Source of the DNA: Puffinus mauretanicus
Taxonomy: Eukaryota; Chordata; Aves; Procellariiformes; Procellariidae
NCBI GenBank assembly: GCA_023333565.1
Contig: JAJKFH010000295.1
Location: 1,096,001 to 1,160,000 of the forward strand
DNA: 64,000 bases
Direction of reading: 5' to 3'
A program made the position numbers and the translations under genes. Shown piece by piece: positions 38,595 through 51,301 of the stretch. The notes beneath the pieces were generated by a model. It worked only from the letters and a program-made list of their open reading frames with translations. It was not told the origin of the DNA and searched no databases. How positions within the stretch are numbered: position 1 is the stretch's first letter; each line of letters starts with the position of its first letter.

Positions 38595-41500
38595 AAAATC
38601 AACTTTAAAAATGAAGGGTTTTACTTTTGGTTTTGGCACTTGGATGTCAGAGTGTAAAGAGCAACAGTGAATAACAATTAACTGTAACAGTGATAAGAGA
38701 AAAGCTGTTGTAAGCATAGTACATGGTATTAACAGACAATGAAATCGGGGTCTCTTTTTTTAACATTTTTCTACCCATATGCATATCTTTAGAATACTTG
38801 TGACTGGAAAAGGTACCTGCATCTTCTGTTTTATCCATATGGTCCCATAGTAACAGATGCCTGAAATGGCTTAGGAAAGGTGTGACTCATACTATCTGCT
38901 GGATTTTTCCTGGCATTTTTTCCCTTGATTTGTCAAAATATTGCACAAAAGAATGTTCATTTATAGGATTACAGACTAAAACCTACATTTAGAAATGCTG
39001 TCATAAATGCCTGCATGCAGTCTGGCTGTCTTTCCTGCCAAGGACTGTTAATGCTTAAATTAGCCATCTGATGGACTGGTGCCTTGTTGTTCACAAATGT
39101 CAACTGCTTATGAAAGAAATAACAGGTTTTTTCCATCAATTCACAGAGTAACATTCTAAGTGAGCTCATAAACCCCACTAATTGCTGGCTAAAATTTGCA
39201 TGTGCTTTCTTTTGCATTGTTTAGTGCTCCATTGTAGGTTAAATGGCAGCACATAGAGCTGCCACCAAGACTGCAAGTAGGACTCTTCAACCTTGGTCTC
39301 TGAAAGAAGAAGTGGCTGAGACAAGAAAGCAGAAAACTTGATCTCAGTCTTATTTCTTGTTTCTGGTTATAATTGTATATAATTATTAGGTAAAGAATTC
39401 AAATTACAGGTTTATCCTCTATACAGGGTTTATTCAGATAAAAGGCATATTAATTTTCTATGTTTTTCTTCCATTAAAGTGTACTTTAGTGTTTAAGATG
39501 ATTCATTTCTTTTTTTTGTCTTCTCCATCTCCTCTTTGCCCTCTCCCCTCCAGCTCTGAATTCCCCCAAATCCAGAACCTGTATCAAAGTTCAAATGAAC
39601 TTAAAAAACAAACAAAAAATTAACTGTTTCTAATTTGGGAAGCAATATTTAAGAATTTTCATCTTCTAAAAACTTTTTTCTTGCGTTGTCAAAAAATCAC
39701 AAAATCAAACTGTGACATGTTTCCTATAATGTTACTCAATTTCTAAGATCACGTTACCAAAATAGCTATTTAATTTGTACTTTTCAGCAATTTTAAACTA
39801 GTCCTCTACTGTAGTCTTAGGAACTGTTCCTTAGAACACATTTTACTTCAGACATATAACTACCCCTTGAAGCTCAGACGTCCTCAGTCTGATTGAAAAT
39901 GTGATTTTTACAGCTCTTTACCAAATAATTCTGAGAACCAGTTAATCAGTTTGGGTAGCTACAAATACCTGGAATTCCCCATAGCTCACTAGCAGTTTAT
40001 TTGACAGTAAGCAAATGGAAATATTTTCAAAGAAATAGAGGCTTTAGTGGACAGACTGAGAAAACAGAATGGAATATTGTCACCGTCGATGTGTTTGTAT
40101 CAAGCATGAAGATAAGGTTTGCCTATGTAAATCTCCAACAGCAGAGCCTCCAGAGATGTTCTTTAAATCTCTGCCTCCTCTCGACCTGTTCCAGAAAGGC
40201 TAGTCAGCATATTCAAAAAAGAATGTTCTTAATATTAGTTTAACAGTTTCATATATTCAAACTTTCAAATAATCAGAACATGGTGAGAATATACACCTAA
40301 AAAAGAGGCAGCTGATTGAGATGGAAGTGCTGAGGGGACAGAGTCACCTTGGAGGTAGCAAATGACAGCAATCTTTTGAGACTTGCCTTGTTTGCAGTGG
40401 GATTATGTTTCCCAAAGCATCCTCTCACAAGGGAGGTAAGAGGGAAATTTTTCTTAAATATCTACCCTCTTGAACATTTTTATGTTTCCAAAATTCACAA
40501 ATAAGACAACTCCTCTTTCTGATTCTTGCTCTCATAGCACCATGCCTAGGTTTGGTTTTGTCCTGTTCTATTTACAACAAGGACAGGTCACCAGAAAGGG
40601 GAAATGACCAAGTGTGGCTATTCCCAAGGTGCATAACGTACCTGGGACAGGCCGTGAGGATTATTGCAATACAGTATGTTATTTGAGAAAGAAGGTATTT
40701 TTTTTCCTAACTGACAGTGAAGGAACATTTAAAGCAGTTACTGTAGGTACCCGAACTGTATTTGACCAAGACGGGCCACACTTTTTTTAAAAAGAGTAGG
40801 GGACTGGTTAGCCAAAGTTGGCAATTAACTATTCCGTTTTATTTCCTGCATGTTACCTGCATGTGGGATGGTAAAGTACCTTGCTTTCAGAATGTGCGTG
40901 TATGTGAGCCAGCATTTGAAAATGAAGATGAGGGCACAGAGAGATCTGGTATTCACAGCAGGAATTTCAAACCTCACGTCTGGCACGCGCTGCTTACTTT
41001 TAATAGCTTGTGCTCTGAAAATCTGTTAAAAACTCCTTATGCTAGTTAAAACCAGGCAATAATGAGTCCACAAGTAACTATTTGCTTTGGACCATAATGG
41101 AATATGGCAGTTTCCTGACTAGGCTCAACCTGATGAAAATGTTCAAATACAGACATCGTGAACACAGTAGGGTAACAGCTAAGGGTTGGCAATACAAACT
41201 ATTCATCTGATATGAACAGTGTACAAAATGGCTGTATCAAAACATAACTGATTTGAGAGTTTTGCAGCATATTTAATCTGTGTTCCAGCTTTTTTTCTTA
41301 AGCCATATCGATTCCCTAAGCTTGTTAAAGTTGTAACTGATCATAATTAGCAGTAAGCTTCTAGGCTACTGTTGTAAAAATACTTTCTTTTTAAAAGGCT
41401 ACAGGACTTCATATATAAATTATATATAGGATTAGGATAAGTGGGCTTGATTAACTTAAGCTACACCAATGTTTCTAAGAAATGTCTTATGTTTTTATAT

Positions 41501-41618
41501 GGGTTCCATAAGAGGTTCCCAAGGGTTTCTGGAATAAGTAATTTTGTTCTTTTTTTTCTCCCTCTTTCCTTGCCTGTATTTCTTTGTGCCTAAGAATCAA
41601 TTGACTAGATGACTCCTT
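38595..41618. other. gene-free AT-rich DNA
   Basis: No gene or repeat family recognised. Confidence 0.55.
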
Positions 41619-41679
41619 TTGTTTCTTTTTTTTGTTGTTGTTGTTGGGTTTTTGTGTGTGGGTTGTTTTTTTTTTTACC
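41619..41679. repeat. T/G low-complexity tract
   Basis: Plus strand TTTTTTTGTTGTTGTTGTTGG followed by GTGTGTGGG and a 13-T run ending in ACCCAGCCC. Same strand bias and texture as the tracts at 6.5 and 9.3 kb. Confidence 0.85.
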
Positions 41680-43984
41680 CAGCCCTACTTTCTAATCCTC
41701 TTTAAATTACATAATTTCTTTTTTTTAATTATATGAGAGAGTAGTGTGGTCTAGACATGGCTTCAATTGGTATTTTGGTTTGGAGGAAGGGTTGAGGTTT
41801 TTTTAGATTTAGTAAGTATTTGTCTGGCGTTTGGTATGATACAAAAAATAGCGAGTCATCTCCATGTTGGCTTGTGAAAATCGTCCTGCGTCTGCTACAG
41901 GACATCACTTGCACTTTATTTAGATCAGCTGCTATGCTCCAGCAAAGTACTTAATGCACATTTCATTGTGCATTAAGAATTAATAGAAAAAACTAGTTAA
42001 CATGGGGTTTCCGTGGAGAATCTTGATATTGTGATCTTTTGTCATGCATTATTTATGTATATTTGTTATAGTGGTGAGTGAAATGGATAAGCATTTGGCA
42101 TTTTAACATTGCGTAGAGCACACTAATGTAGAAAAGAATTCATGTGTGTTGAAATTGCTTCTGTGCCACATATTCACTTAAAAGCAAACAGGTCATTGTC
42201 ATTGTTATATAGGGTGAATGAAGGTGTTGGAGATGTGCAAGGTTTTCCTTTTTGTTCTGACTGCAGAACATTTCTTAGAAAATAAACAGAGTTCTATTAC
42301 TTTGAGAGACATATCAGAGAGACTTCCAACTCACCTTGTGTTTCTTTGAGATTTTCTGAGACAGAGCTGGAAAACAAGTACAAGTTTCAAAGATGATTGT
42401 ATCAGTGCAGAGCATTATTTGATGTGGTTGAGGGTTATTATACACTTCTGCTGCTGTTTTCAGTGAACTGTCAATAAAGTATATAATAAAAAATTTAGGC
42501 ACAGATTAGCAGTAACTAAGAATATGGTTACTTTTAGTGGTGAAGTTAGAAAGGCAGTGAATAGAAACTGCTCCTATGGGTATTGTGTTCTCTGGTTTAC
42601 TAGTATTGCTGCTTCGAAAGCTTTGTGAAGAGAAAAAGGAAATCTGCTGAGCACTATATAGTTGAATGTCATAAGCAAGTGATATTCCATAGCTTGAAAA
42701 ATTAGCTGATAAAAGAAAGATTGTAATTATGTTGCTGATATTAACATTTTAGGGGGAAAAAAGTTAAATAATTTGCACTGATTTGAAATACTGTATTGTT
42801 TGTGGAAGATGATTTATCTCTCAGAAATAAGTATTTTTGAAAAATTTGTATTAAAAGAGGTATATGAATAGTAAAGCAGTTAAACCAATTTTCTGTGCAA
42901 TGTTTTTGACCAGAGTATGAACTTTTCTCAAGGTCTAAACCTTTTATTAGCTCCCATCTGTATCACTGCTGTCTTCAGTTACAGCAGGTTTACATAAGCT
43001 CCTCATTTTGTTTTGATAGTGTCATCTTGAGATCTGCAACATTTAATTTTTGCTTCATAATTTTGATTCATTTATCTAGATGTATAAACTATGCTAAATC
43101 TATATTGTAGCGACATCTGTTTTTCTTAATAAGAGACCTGGGTGCTTAATCTACATAACACAGTGCAGTATAATATCCAGAAGTAGAAAGAAAATGAAAT
43201 GACGTTTCATTTGTTTCAGAACTTCCAATGCAATTCATGTTCTATAGGGACGTCAATTTTTATTTCACTGCAGTCTTTATTTTTAAATATAGAAATATAT
43301 GTGTCTGTGTATGAATATATGAATACATGAATATATATATATGAGAATATAAATACGCAAACATAGTTTAAGAAATTTTAGGAACAGTTTCTTTCTGGAT
43401 GTTTTTAATCAATAGCTTTCTGTTACTCTCTGCTCTGCAACAATTTTTGGCAATATCCGACGCTGTGTTCTTCAGTCAATTAGCTACATTGCTCTTCAAA
43501 AGCCTCTTCTCAACCACCAGCTCACTGGCTAGAGCATATCACCAAAATACTGAATGGTGGTAGAAGCAGGACCTGGAGAGGTAGCTCTTCCCTCCACCCA
43601 CACTGTAGAGTCAGGTTTACTTTTTCCCTTTTTTTTAGCTCAGTGGCTATGTATGTAATCCATATAAAATGTGATAGCAGAAACAGATGGAGTTGCATTA
43701 ATACCCGACAGCGTAACAGTTGGGAACCCTCCAAGGAGGTGTGAAATAGGGATTAAAGTCTCCTCAGCTGGAGGAGGATATGGACCGGGATCTCCCCTGG
43801 GAAATGTTTTGGCAGCAGGATAGGCAGAGTAGTAGGCAGGGGGGCACCTTTTTTTTCACTTCTTCCTGAAATAATCAGAGCTCATCTACATGATGAGCCT
43901 TACAAGTGAAAGAGCTGAATGTAGGCTTGCCCTGACGGGTCTTGAACATTTTCAGACCTCATTTTTGTGCCTGCTCTGTAAGAG
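41680..43984. other. gene-free AT-rich DNA
   Basis: No gene recognised. 43286-43352 is rich in ATATATG and GAATATATGAATACATG near-repeats. 43750-43980 is slightly GC-richer without a recognisable element. Confidence 0.55.
41950..41977. repeat. perfect hairpin, 11-bp stem, 6-base loop
   Basis: CTTAATGCACA and TGTGCATTAAG are exact reverse complements around TTTCAT. Each arm holds ATGCAC / GTGCAT, near an octamer half-site. Pairing stops immediately outside. Confidence 0.9.
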
Positions 43985-44004
43985 GAGCTCTGGGTACCCA
44001 TAAG

Positions 44005-44070
44005 CGCTAAAAAGTTGGATGTTTATGGATTTAGATGCCTAAGGCTTCTTGAAAATGTATTCTAGAGTTT
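44005..44070. repeat. possible ancient amniote repeat fragment
   Basis: GGATTTAGATGCCTAAGGC followed by CTTGAAAATG resembles the TTTAGGCACCTAAG...TTTGAAAAT block of an old interspersed repeat of reptiles and birds. It lies directly upstream of the LINE remnant and may or may not belong to it. Confidence 0.35.
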
Positions 44071-44109
44071 TATACCAAAAATGTCAAATTAAAGTTACTT
44101 CGGCAATGG

Positions 44110-44850
44110 CTTTTTTGTTGTTTGTATAGAACTGTTCTTTGTAATAACTGAAGTAACTCATCTGGGGAAGGTACAGATGCCAGACAGGAGGATAATACTG
44201 TGCCAATATTTAAAAAGAGTAAATGCAACAGTCCTGGTGATTGCTGGCCTGTTAGCCTGATATTGATCTGGAGCAAAATAATTCAGTGGTTAATACAAGG
44301 CTTGCTTTATAAAAATTTAAGGAAAGTAATGTAATTAATGCCTAACAGCATTGGCTGAGGGAAAATAGATCCTACAAAGCTACCTTGATATTGGTTTTGA
44401 TGAGATTACAAGCTTGATTGATAAAACAAAGACGTTGACATTAGTCATATGCCTTGGAAAAAATATCTGTAGCATGTGATACCTTAAGAAGAATAGCAAA
44501 ACAACACAGTACAGTAGATTAAAAATAAGCAACTGGTATATTTTAAAACAATTTTGTTTAAAACAATTTTGGCATCCTGAGTAGGTATGTTTTGAGGTTC
44601 TTTTTTCTGTACTATTTAACACTTTTTATCACACATAATAAATATAAAATGAGTATTCATAAAATTTTCAGATTACACAGGGATTAGGGGTGCGGTTAAT
44701 GATGGTAGTAACAGATCGGATTCAGAGTGGCTGGAATTCCTTGTGTGCAAGCAAGCAGCATGCAAAAAAGCCCATGGTTTTAATAAAGTCACACTTTCAG
44801 AAAGGAAGATCCTACCTAGGAAGTCATTACTCTTGCAGGCTGTTATTTTG
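44110..44850 (+). pseudogene. ancient CR1-type LINE reverse transcriptase remnant
   Basis: Three collinear plus-strand pieces carry reverse transcriptase homology. At 44200-44334 the frame reads VPIFKK, then SPGDCWPVSL and KIIQWLI, matching the fingers motif 'VPIFKKG...PGNYRPVSLTS..GKIME' of amniote CR1. At about 44365-44450 it reads FDEITSLIDK in phase, matching the next conserved block before the first catalytic aspartate. At 44662-44790 it reads KFSDYTGIRGAVNDGSNRSD and LVCKQAACKKAHGFNKV, matching 'KFADDTKIGGVVND' through 'LVNWAQANNMRFNTAKCKV'. The catalytic FADD box is here F-S-D-Y, so the second aspartate is lost. Between these pieces 100-200 bases are missing or scrambled, and stops are frequent. 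Divergence is far greater than in the CR1 at 13 kb, so this copy is much older and unrelated to that insertion. Confidence 0.82.
44542..44571. repeat. exact 15-bp tandem duplication
   Basis: TTTAAAACAATTTTG occurs twice head to tail with no mismatch, inside the old LINE remnant. Exact identity in otherwise decayed sequence indicates a recent slippage event. Confidence 0.92.
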
Positions 44851-47800
44851 ATGGAAATGAATTAAATATGAGTTCTTAGTGCTATATATGTGTACAAAAG
44901 GTGTATCAGGTAGGAAAGGAAAAACGGTACTTCTGAATTTTGTTCGTTTATAAACACTGTCGGAGAGTCACCTATCTCTGTCCACAGTTCAAGGCATGTG
45001 TTGACAATTTAAACAATAAGACTTCCTTCCAAGAAAGATGAAAAGTTTATATGCTTTCCCTATAATGGAAAACTGTAAGAAACTAAAAGATCTTAATTTG
45101 TCGGAATTGTAGAAGTGAAAGTTAAGGCGGGACTTTGTTTTTGGATGGGGAACAGTAATTTGATAGATAATTGGAGGGGAAGGGGTATTTTCCTGTCAAA
45201 CACATAGTAATTGCTAAAGGCTGAAACCATAGGTATATGGTTTTACTGGATTTCTAAATAGTGGAAAATTCAAACCATTTTTTAGCCTTAGTTACAGAGC
45301 TGACTGAGCTGTATCACTGCCGTGATCCTTTCCATTTTACACTGAAGGATTATCATCATTATGGTGGTGTGTTTGTGAGGCCAGCTGAGCCACTGTCCAA
45401 CAAAACATTCCAAGTTTTGCTCGGTGAGGGCATCAAAACTTGTTCCAGCAGAAAATTCCAAACACTGTTGTATGGGTAAATATGCAAATCTGTCTTATAA
45501 CATTTCGGTCTTAAATTGCTGATAGCTAAAGACATATTAAAAAATTCCATGCACAAATTCAAGAGCAGGTAATTGTTGGCTGTGCGAGTGCTGTCTGTAA
45601 GAGCAGGGAAAACCTCTATCAAGCTAAAGAATCAGCCATTGTCAAGAAAGAGCAATATATACCTTACTGGTATATATTACTTTGAGAAGCTTCAAGACAG
45701 AAATGACAGTAAGTGGATTTTTGGAGGGTGAGAAAGAATAGAAGATAGACAGAATAATCCCCATACCCGAGTTATGCAAGACAAATTCCCAATTTTATTT
45801 TTAGCAAGATAGAACAGTCGTAGCGAATAGAGCAATAGGCTATAAATGAAGAGTGCTGACAAAGCATATGTTGTTAAAAACTGAGGAAGGATAATTAAAT
45901 AGGACAGAGAAGGCTGAAATTTTGTCAGCATTCCATAATGCAAATGAAAAGAAGCCATTACAGTTGATCTTCCTTGAGGAAGTGGTCTATGTATATTCAT
46001 TTCTTAAATCAAAAAAGACATTAAATGCTTCAATAAAAAGTTCTGAATTTTCTACCTCAGTTTATTGTAAATATATTGATAGAACTAGATTTAGAGTTCT
46101 ACAACTAGAGAGATGAAATGGAGAATGATTCTCAAATTTTTTTTTTTTTATTATTATTATCTTGTGTTAAGTTTTGGTGTAGAATTAAAAGAGGCCCTTT
46201 TTGGGAAAGGGAAGAAGCAGCAGTTGATCGTGTAAGGAGAAGAGGAGAAACTGGCATTAGGAAAGTAAGTGCTAGTTTTGAATATAGAGTTGACTTAGAA
46301 TTTCTATGCCAAATTCATTTTTGTTTTAAGGGCTTAATTTACTAAAAAATGTCTCTGAAAGCATCCTAGACAGTGTTCTAAGTCTCGTTTTTCAGCACAC
46401 TTAAAATTGCTTTTCTTCTCTGCTGGTTTTGTGAGCACATAAAAATGAATACAGTTCACTCATTGTTCATATGCTTAAATAATAAGTGTTATAAATCTGT
46501 GTTCAGGTATGTGCCCCTATGTGTAGTGTGCATCCTCAAAATAGTCATGCTTTCAATACATATTTTTTTGGTTCTCTTATTGTTTAGTGTGCATTACTCT
46601 ATCGAGCTAGATAAATTCTGATTGTCTTTAGAGTAGACGGGATAATAAAACAAGAACATTAGTAAACCCCAGACTACAATTTCAGGTAAGCCTGAAGCAA
46701 GTATGGTTAAATGTTCCTAAATACCCATATGCTTAACATAGCGATAATACGTTTTGTTTTTACAGACCTATGTACTTTTGGTGCATGAGCTGGTTTTGGG
46801 GTGAGGGGGAAACTGTTGAAAAAGGCAAGCTTTTCCTTGTGCTATGCTTAGAAGTATGAGGAGTGCTATAAATCTTTCACTGGAGGCAGCCTTCTGAGTT
46901 TCTAAATCTTCTGTCTTAATAGGAGATTCTGTCGAACATCTGAAACACTGAGGACCTCCTCATAACTGAGCCTCAGGCTCAATTAACTCCATCCCTTACT
47001 GCTACTGAAAAAATATTTTGTTGAAAGCAAAAGTATTTTTCAATATGCCACCATTCTTACTAAAAGAGATTTAAAAAAGTACTGAAAGTTCCTGGTGATA
47101 TCATATGGTCCCTATATTAATCTGTTTTTTCCATCCCTGTGGTGTAATTCATCATCAATATGGCTTAAAAATGAACACATATTCCTCCTGCCTGGGCCTG
47201 GGATCCCTGTAATCCCCTGACCCAGGCTGGCTAGCTGAACAAAAGGAAGCCTTAATTAAATTATTGCATAAATTCCCTTTGGAGAAGCTGAATAAAATTC
47301 ACTAGATTTAGAATATCCAGCTCTGAGCAGATGTGAAAAGAAATCTGGAAGCCTAGTGAACTGGCAAAGAAATCCCAAATCTAAGCTATTGCAATGTGAT
47401 GCTTCGAGAGATGATTATTTTTGAAAGAATTGCATCGCCTTTTGAAGCATTGTTGTTTTTTTTCCACCTAGCTAGTGTCTGGGAGGTTTGTTTGGATTTG
47501 ATTAAATACATTGTACTTATGACTGACAGTTTAGTTGGTGCAAAAGAGGGGAGCATCTAGGTTTGCTGCCTCTTTGCTGTGCAGTGTACAAACTTGTCAG
47601 AAGAGAAGCAGAGAAACATATCTGTTTTTCTGATATGACAGGCTGCTGGAGAACAGCAAATATTATATGTAGAGCTTTTTGGCTTTGTGAAGCCAGCAGG
47701 GATCTGTCAGTTTGATATTTTGGTTGAAAAGGGGAAGGGGAAGAAGGACTTCCCAAAATACTACGTTAGTAAGAACTGTGCTGAAAACATGTAAAATGAC

Positions 47801-50790
47801 TGTGTTTGAGTGCCGTGAATCAGGTGCTCGGAGAGATGGAGAGCAGAATCTTGAGCACGGTCTGTGATGGGCTGTACGCTCCTCCCAAATACCATCTTAC
47901 ACACGGGTACAATTCCTGAAACCAAGGAGTGCAAGTGTCAGTTTGATACAAGACATTTCAACCTGCCAGTACTGGGTAACCACTCAGGACACTTTTCATT
48001 TTTCTCAATTTAGAACAACTGTAGATTTTGAAATACTAAAACTGCTGCAATAGAGTATTGCCACAGCCTTGCAAGGCTTTAATTGCTTGCCTGTGTTTGT
48101 GGCTTTCTGTCTAACAATAACTGTTAAGTGAACGGATTTAGGATGTTACTGTTAACTGTGGTACTCCATGGCTTGTCATGAGTTTTGATGGAAGAGTCAT
48201 CTCTTCCATTTCAGGATGGAGCTCTATAGCTCAAACTCAAATTGCTGTCTGAGTCTAAACCTCAGCCCAAAAAAAACGTACCAAAGATGACATGCATGAG
48301 GAGCAACAGTGTTACATCGGATTTAGCTCTGGTATTATATTTAGCTGCCTGACAGCTGGGATGTTCCTGAACAAGATGTGGTCTGGTGATAATACTAACA
48401 GTACAAAACCTGACATGGTACCTTAACAATAGCATGTTCTTTCAGTTCTCCTATGCTCCCTTAATGCCGCTGCACAAGTAGCAGAGACAATTGCTCATTG
48501 ACCAATTCAGTTGTTTTTATGTAGTTGGACATGTTGCTAATGCTAATCAGTTAGGATCCCTTGTACTACTGGGAGGTCTTTATTTATGGGACTGAAAGCA
48601 TTTTAAATCTCTTTAAAAAAAAATCTTTCTAGAGAGAAGTGAATAATGATCTGAAAAAATGAGGAAACCTCCCACTTTTCCTCTTTAGTAAGGACTTTTT
48701 TTCAGGGAAATAAGATCTTATGGAAGTATAGGCTCTTGTTTTACACTGAACAATAATAATAATGATGATAAAAAATAGAGTGAATCAGGCTGTTTGCATA
48801 TGGTTCCTCTAGCAGCATTGTTTCTGTTGTTTCCTTCTACGCTGTCACTGTTCATCTGTCCAGTGAGCCATGTTGGGAGCTGATCTGTCTGCAGACTATT
48901 CATTTTTTTGATCAGTAGGGTTAGCATTTGCACGTTAAAGCTTTCTAAGCAGGCTTGGATTGTGCAAGTGCTGGTGTTGGCCCACAGCAGGAGGACAGCC
49001 AAGCCTGGGTTATAGAGGAAGATCAGGAGCAGGTATTTTAAACTGCCATGGGACTGTAATCCCGGTGTATTGTCTGACTGATGTATGTCTTGAATGGGAG
49101 GAATTTAGCAATTTGCTGGGTAGGTTGTTGTTTTAGAGAAAAATACTGGATAATACCATCCAATGGCTCAGGCAGAATCTCTTTCTGTTGATTTCAGTCC
49201 TTGACTTTTGCCATTAAGTTGTGTTTCACTTTTTGCAGTACAGCAGATTTTTAGCAGATTTTCAGCTCTCAGTTAGCTAATAGTTCTGCATGAGTAGGTT
49301 CACGCTGGCTTAAATGTTGCCTCACTGCTGACTTCATGCAGGGTGTTCTCAACCCCTCCTTTGCACAGATACAAATTTTTGAGAGTGGGGCAAGGAAAAT
49401 ATTCCATCTGTCACATCATGTAAAATGGAGTTTAAATAACTTTTTTGGAAAACTATGAGAATGCAAAATCAAAAAATAAATTAAAAAAAAAGGAAGGAGA
49501 GGAAATGTTTCCTATTGGGAAATAGCTTTATAATGAACTCTTACCTCCTAACTATTTCAACTAGATATGATAACTCTTATCCAATAATAAATAAAATAAA
49601 ACAGTAGCTAAATCAAAGTTCAGTTGGATCAGCTATACACTAATAACAAATAAGCTTAAGGATTCAGAAGCGTAGTCCAGAAGCATAAAAACAGCTAAAC
49701 TGGTGATACCAAGAGTCCAACCAGTCCAATAAAGTCTTTTGGAAAGTGGCCACTAGGGAAACATAAAAGATAAAGGAAAAATGGAGACTTACCCAACCTT
49801 GGGATACCTCGCAGGTTTTAACTGATGACTTAAGGAGAAAAGAAAGGCAATTCTGAGCTGGAATTTTTATCTGTGCCATCATAACTGATAGGCAATGACA
49901 GACTCTACCCTGACCTGTTTTTGAACCCATTGACTTCCATCAAATCCTATAACAGTGTGTTGCAAAACTGTGATTTTAAATGGTGGCTTTACAACATTCA
50001 TTCTTTTTAAATTTATCCTCCTTTTTTTGTATGAAACACATGAAATAATAATGGATTTTCTTCAACTTCATTATATGATTCATTATTTTATAGAGTCTGG
50101 TCTTGTTCCTGTTTCTTTATCAGACTGATTTTGCTCTAATTGTGGGTTGGTTTTTTTTTCCCTTTTTATTATCTTTTTTTTTTCTATTTGGAAACTTCCC
50201 TACAGTGTATCTTAATTTTTTTGTACTTTTCCATAGCTCTGCTTTAAGTCCTTCTTAATGTAAGATGTCTAGGATTACATGGAAAATTCCAGACATGGTA
50301 CATCATGAATTTATACAATGGCATAATGATGTTTTTGAGATATTCTTAATGGTTTTCTATTTGCCCTTTTGAATGCTACTGAGCATTAAGCTGACACTTT
50401 TAGAGAACTGTGTGACATGACACCAGATGTCTTGTGTGCGTGGCAATGTATTATCTAAGGCCTATTATTGTGCTAGGTAGCGTTATTTTACTTGTGTGCA
50501 GCTCATTGCCATTGAGCTGTATCTACTATTTTATCACCAGACATTCTGTATTGTCTGTGCCTTTTCAAACAAACATATGTACCAATGTTCAAACTTGCCA
50601 TATGATTTACTTAAATGTTGAATGTCATGGATCTGAGCACTGATCCTTGAAATAACCTACATCTCCTATTATGGGAAAAAAAAGAGTAATTCTACCATAT
50701 CCTTTTTATCTTTTAGGGAATCTTTAATTCACAATTCTCTCTCTTATCTCATGATGATATAGCTATTTTAAGATATTTAGGTAGGGCATA
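44851..50790. other. gene-free DNA
   Basis: No supported gene. A T run plus (ATT)n lies at 46137-46161, and (AAT)n at about 48750-48770. 47160-47345 and 48455-48645 have a motif-dense, non-repetitive texture (see findings). Confidence 0.55.
46137..46161. repeat. T run and ATT microsatellite
   Basis: A run of about 13 T passes into TTATTATTATTAT. Confidence 0.9.
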
Positions 50791-50917
50791 TGTCGTGGTT
50801 TAACCTGGGAAGCAGCCAAAAACCGCGCAGCCGCCCGCTCACTCCCCCCCCCAGTGGGACGGGGAGAGAATTGGAAGGGTCAGAGTGAGAAAAACTCATG
50901 GGTTGAGGTAAAGACAG

Positions 50918-50923
50918 TTTAAT
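50918..50923 (-). promoter_or_regulatory. LTR polyadenylation signal ATTAAA
   Basis: Minus-strand CTATTAAACTG in the 3' third of the LTR, the position expected for the R region. ATTAAA is the common variant of AATAAA. Confidence 0.6.
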
Positions 50924-51052
50924 AGAACAGAAAAGGGAAAATAATAATAATGATGATAGAATATACAAAATGAGTGATGCACAATGCAGTTGCTCACCAC
51001 CCGCGCTGACCGAAACCAAGTAGTGATCGCTAGTTCCTGGAACACGCCTACC

Positions 51053-51076
51053 ATTCATATACTGAGCATGACGTCA
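51053..51076 (-). promoter_or_regulatory. LTR core promoter: cAMP-response element plus TATA-like box
   Basis: Minus strand carries the full palindromic TGACGTCA (51069-51076), followed 6 bases later by GTATATGAAT (51053-51062). A CRE close upstream of a TATA-like box is a plausible CREB/ATF-responsive core promoter. A transcript would run leftward out of the LTR toward lower coordinates. Confidence 0.55.
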
Positions 51077-51301
51077 CATGGTATGGAATACCCCATTGGC
51101 CAGCTGGGCTGGCTGTCCTGATTATGTTCCCTCCCATCTTGGGTACCTAGCTCAGTCGGGAGGGCATGGGAGCTGTCCTTGGACTAGGAGGGCACTTAGC
51201 AACAACTGAAAACATCAGTGTGTTATCAACATTCTCCTCATACTGAATCCAAAACACAGCACTAGAAGAAATTTAACCCTATCCCAGCCGAAACCAGGAC
51301 A

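Larger units (their letters stand above)
50791..51301 (-). mobile_element. solo LTR of a neoavian endogenous retrovirus
   Basis: On the minus strand the element starts TGTCCTGGTTTCGGCTGGGA and ends GGTTAAACCACGACA, giving TG...CA termini with the short inverted repeat TGTCSTGGTTT. I recognise this from endogenous retroviral LTRs abundant in songbirds and other Neoaves. Length is about 511 bp. Inside, in minus orientation, are a perfect cAMP-response element, a TATA-like box and an ATTAAA polyadenylation signal in U3-to-R order. No internal gag, pol or env sequence flanks it, so it is a solo LTR left by recombination between two LTRs. Retained CpGs near both ends point to a fairly young insertion. 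The flanks (GGCATA left, GGACAC right) share only a weak 6-base similarity, so no clean target duplication is seen. Confidence 0.92.
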
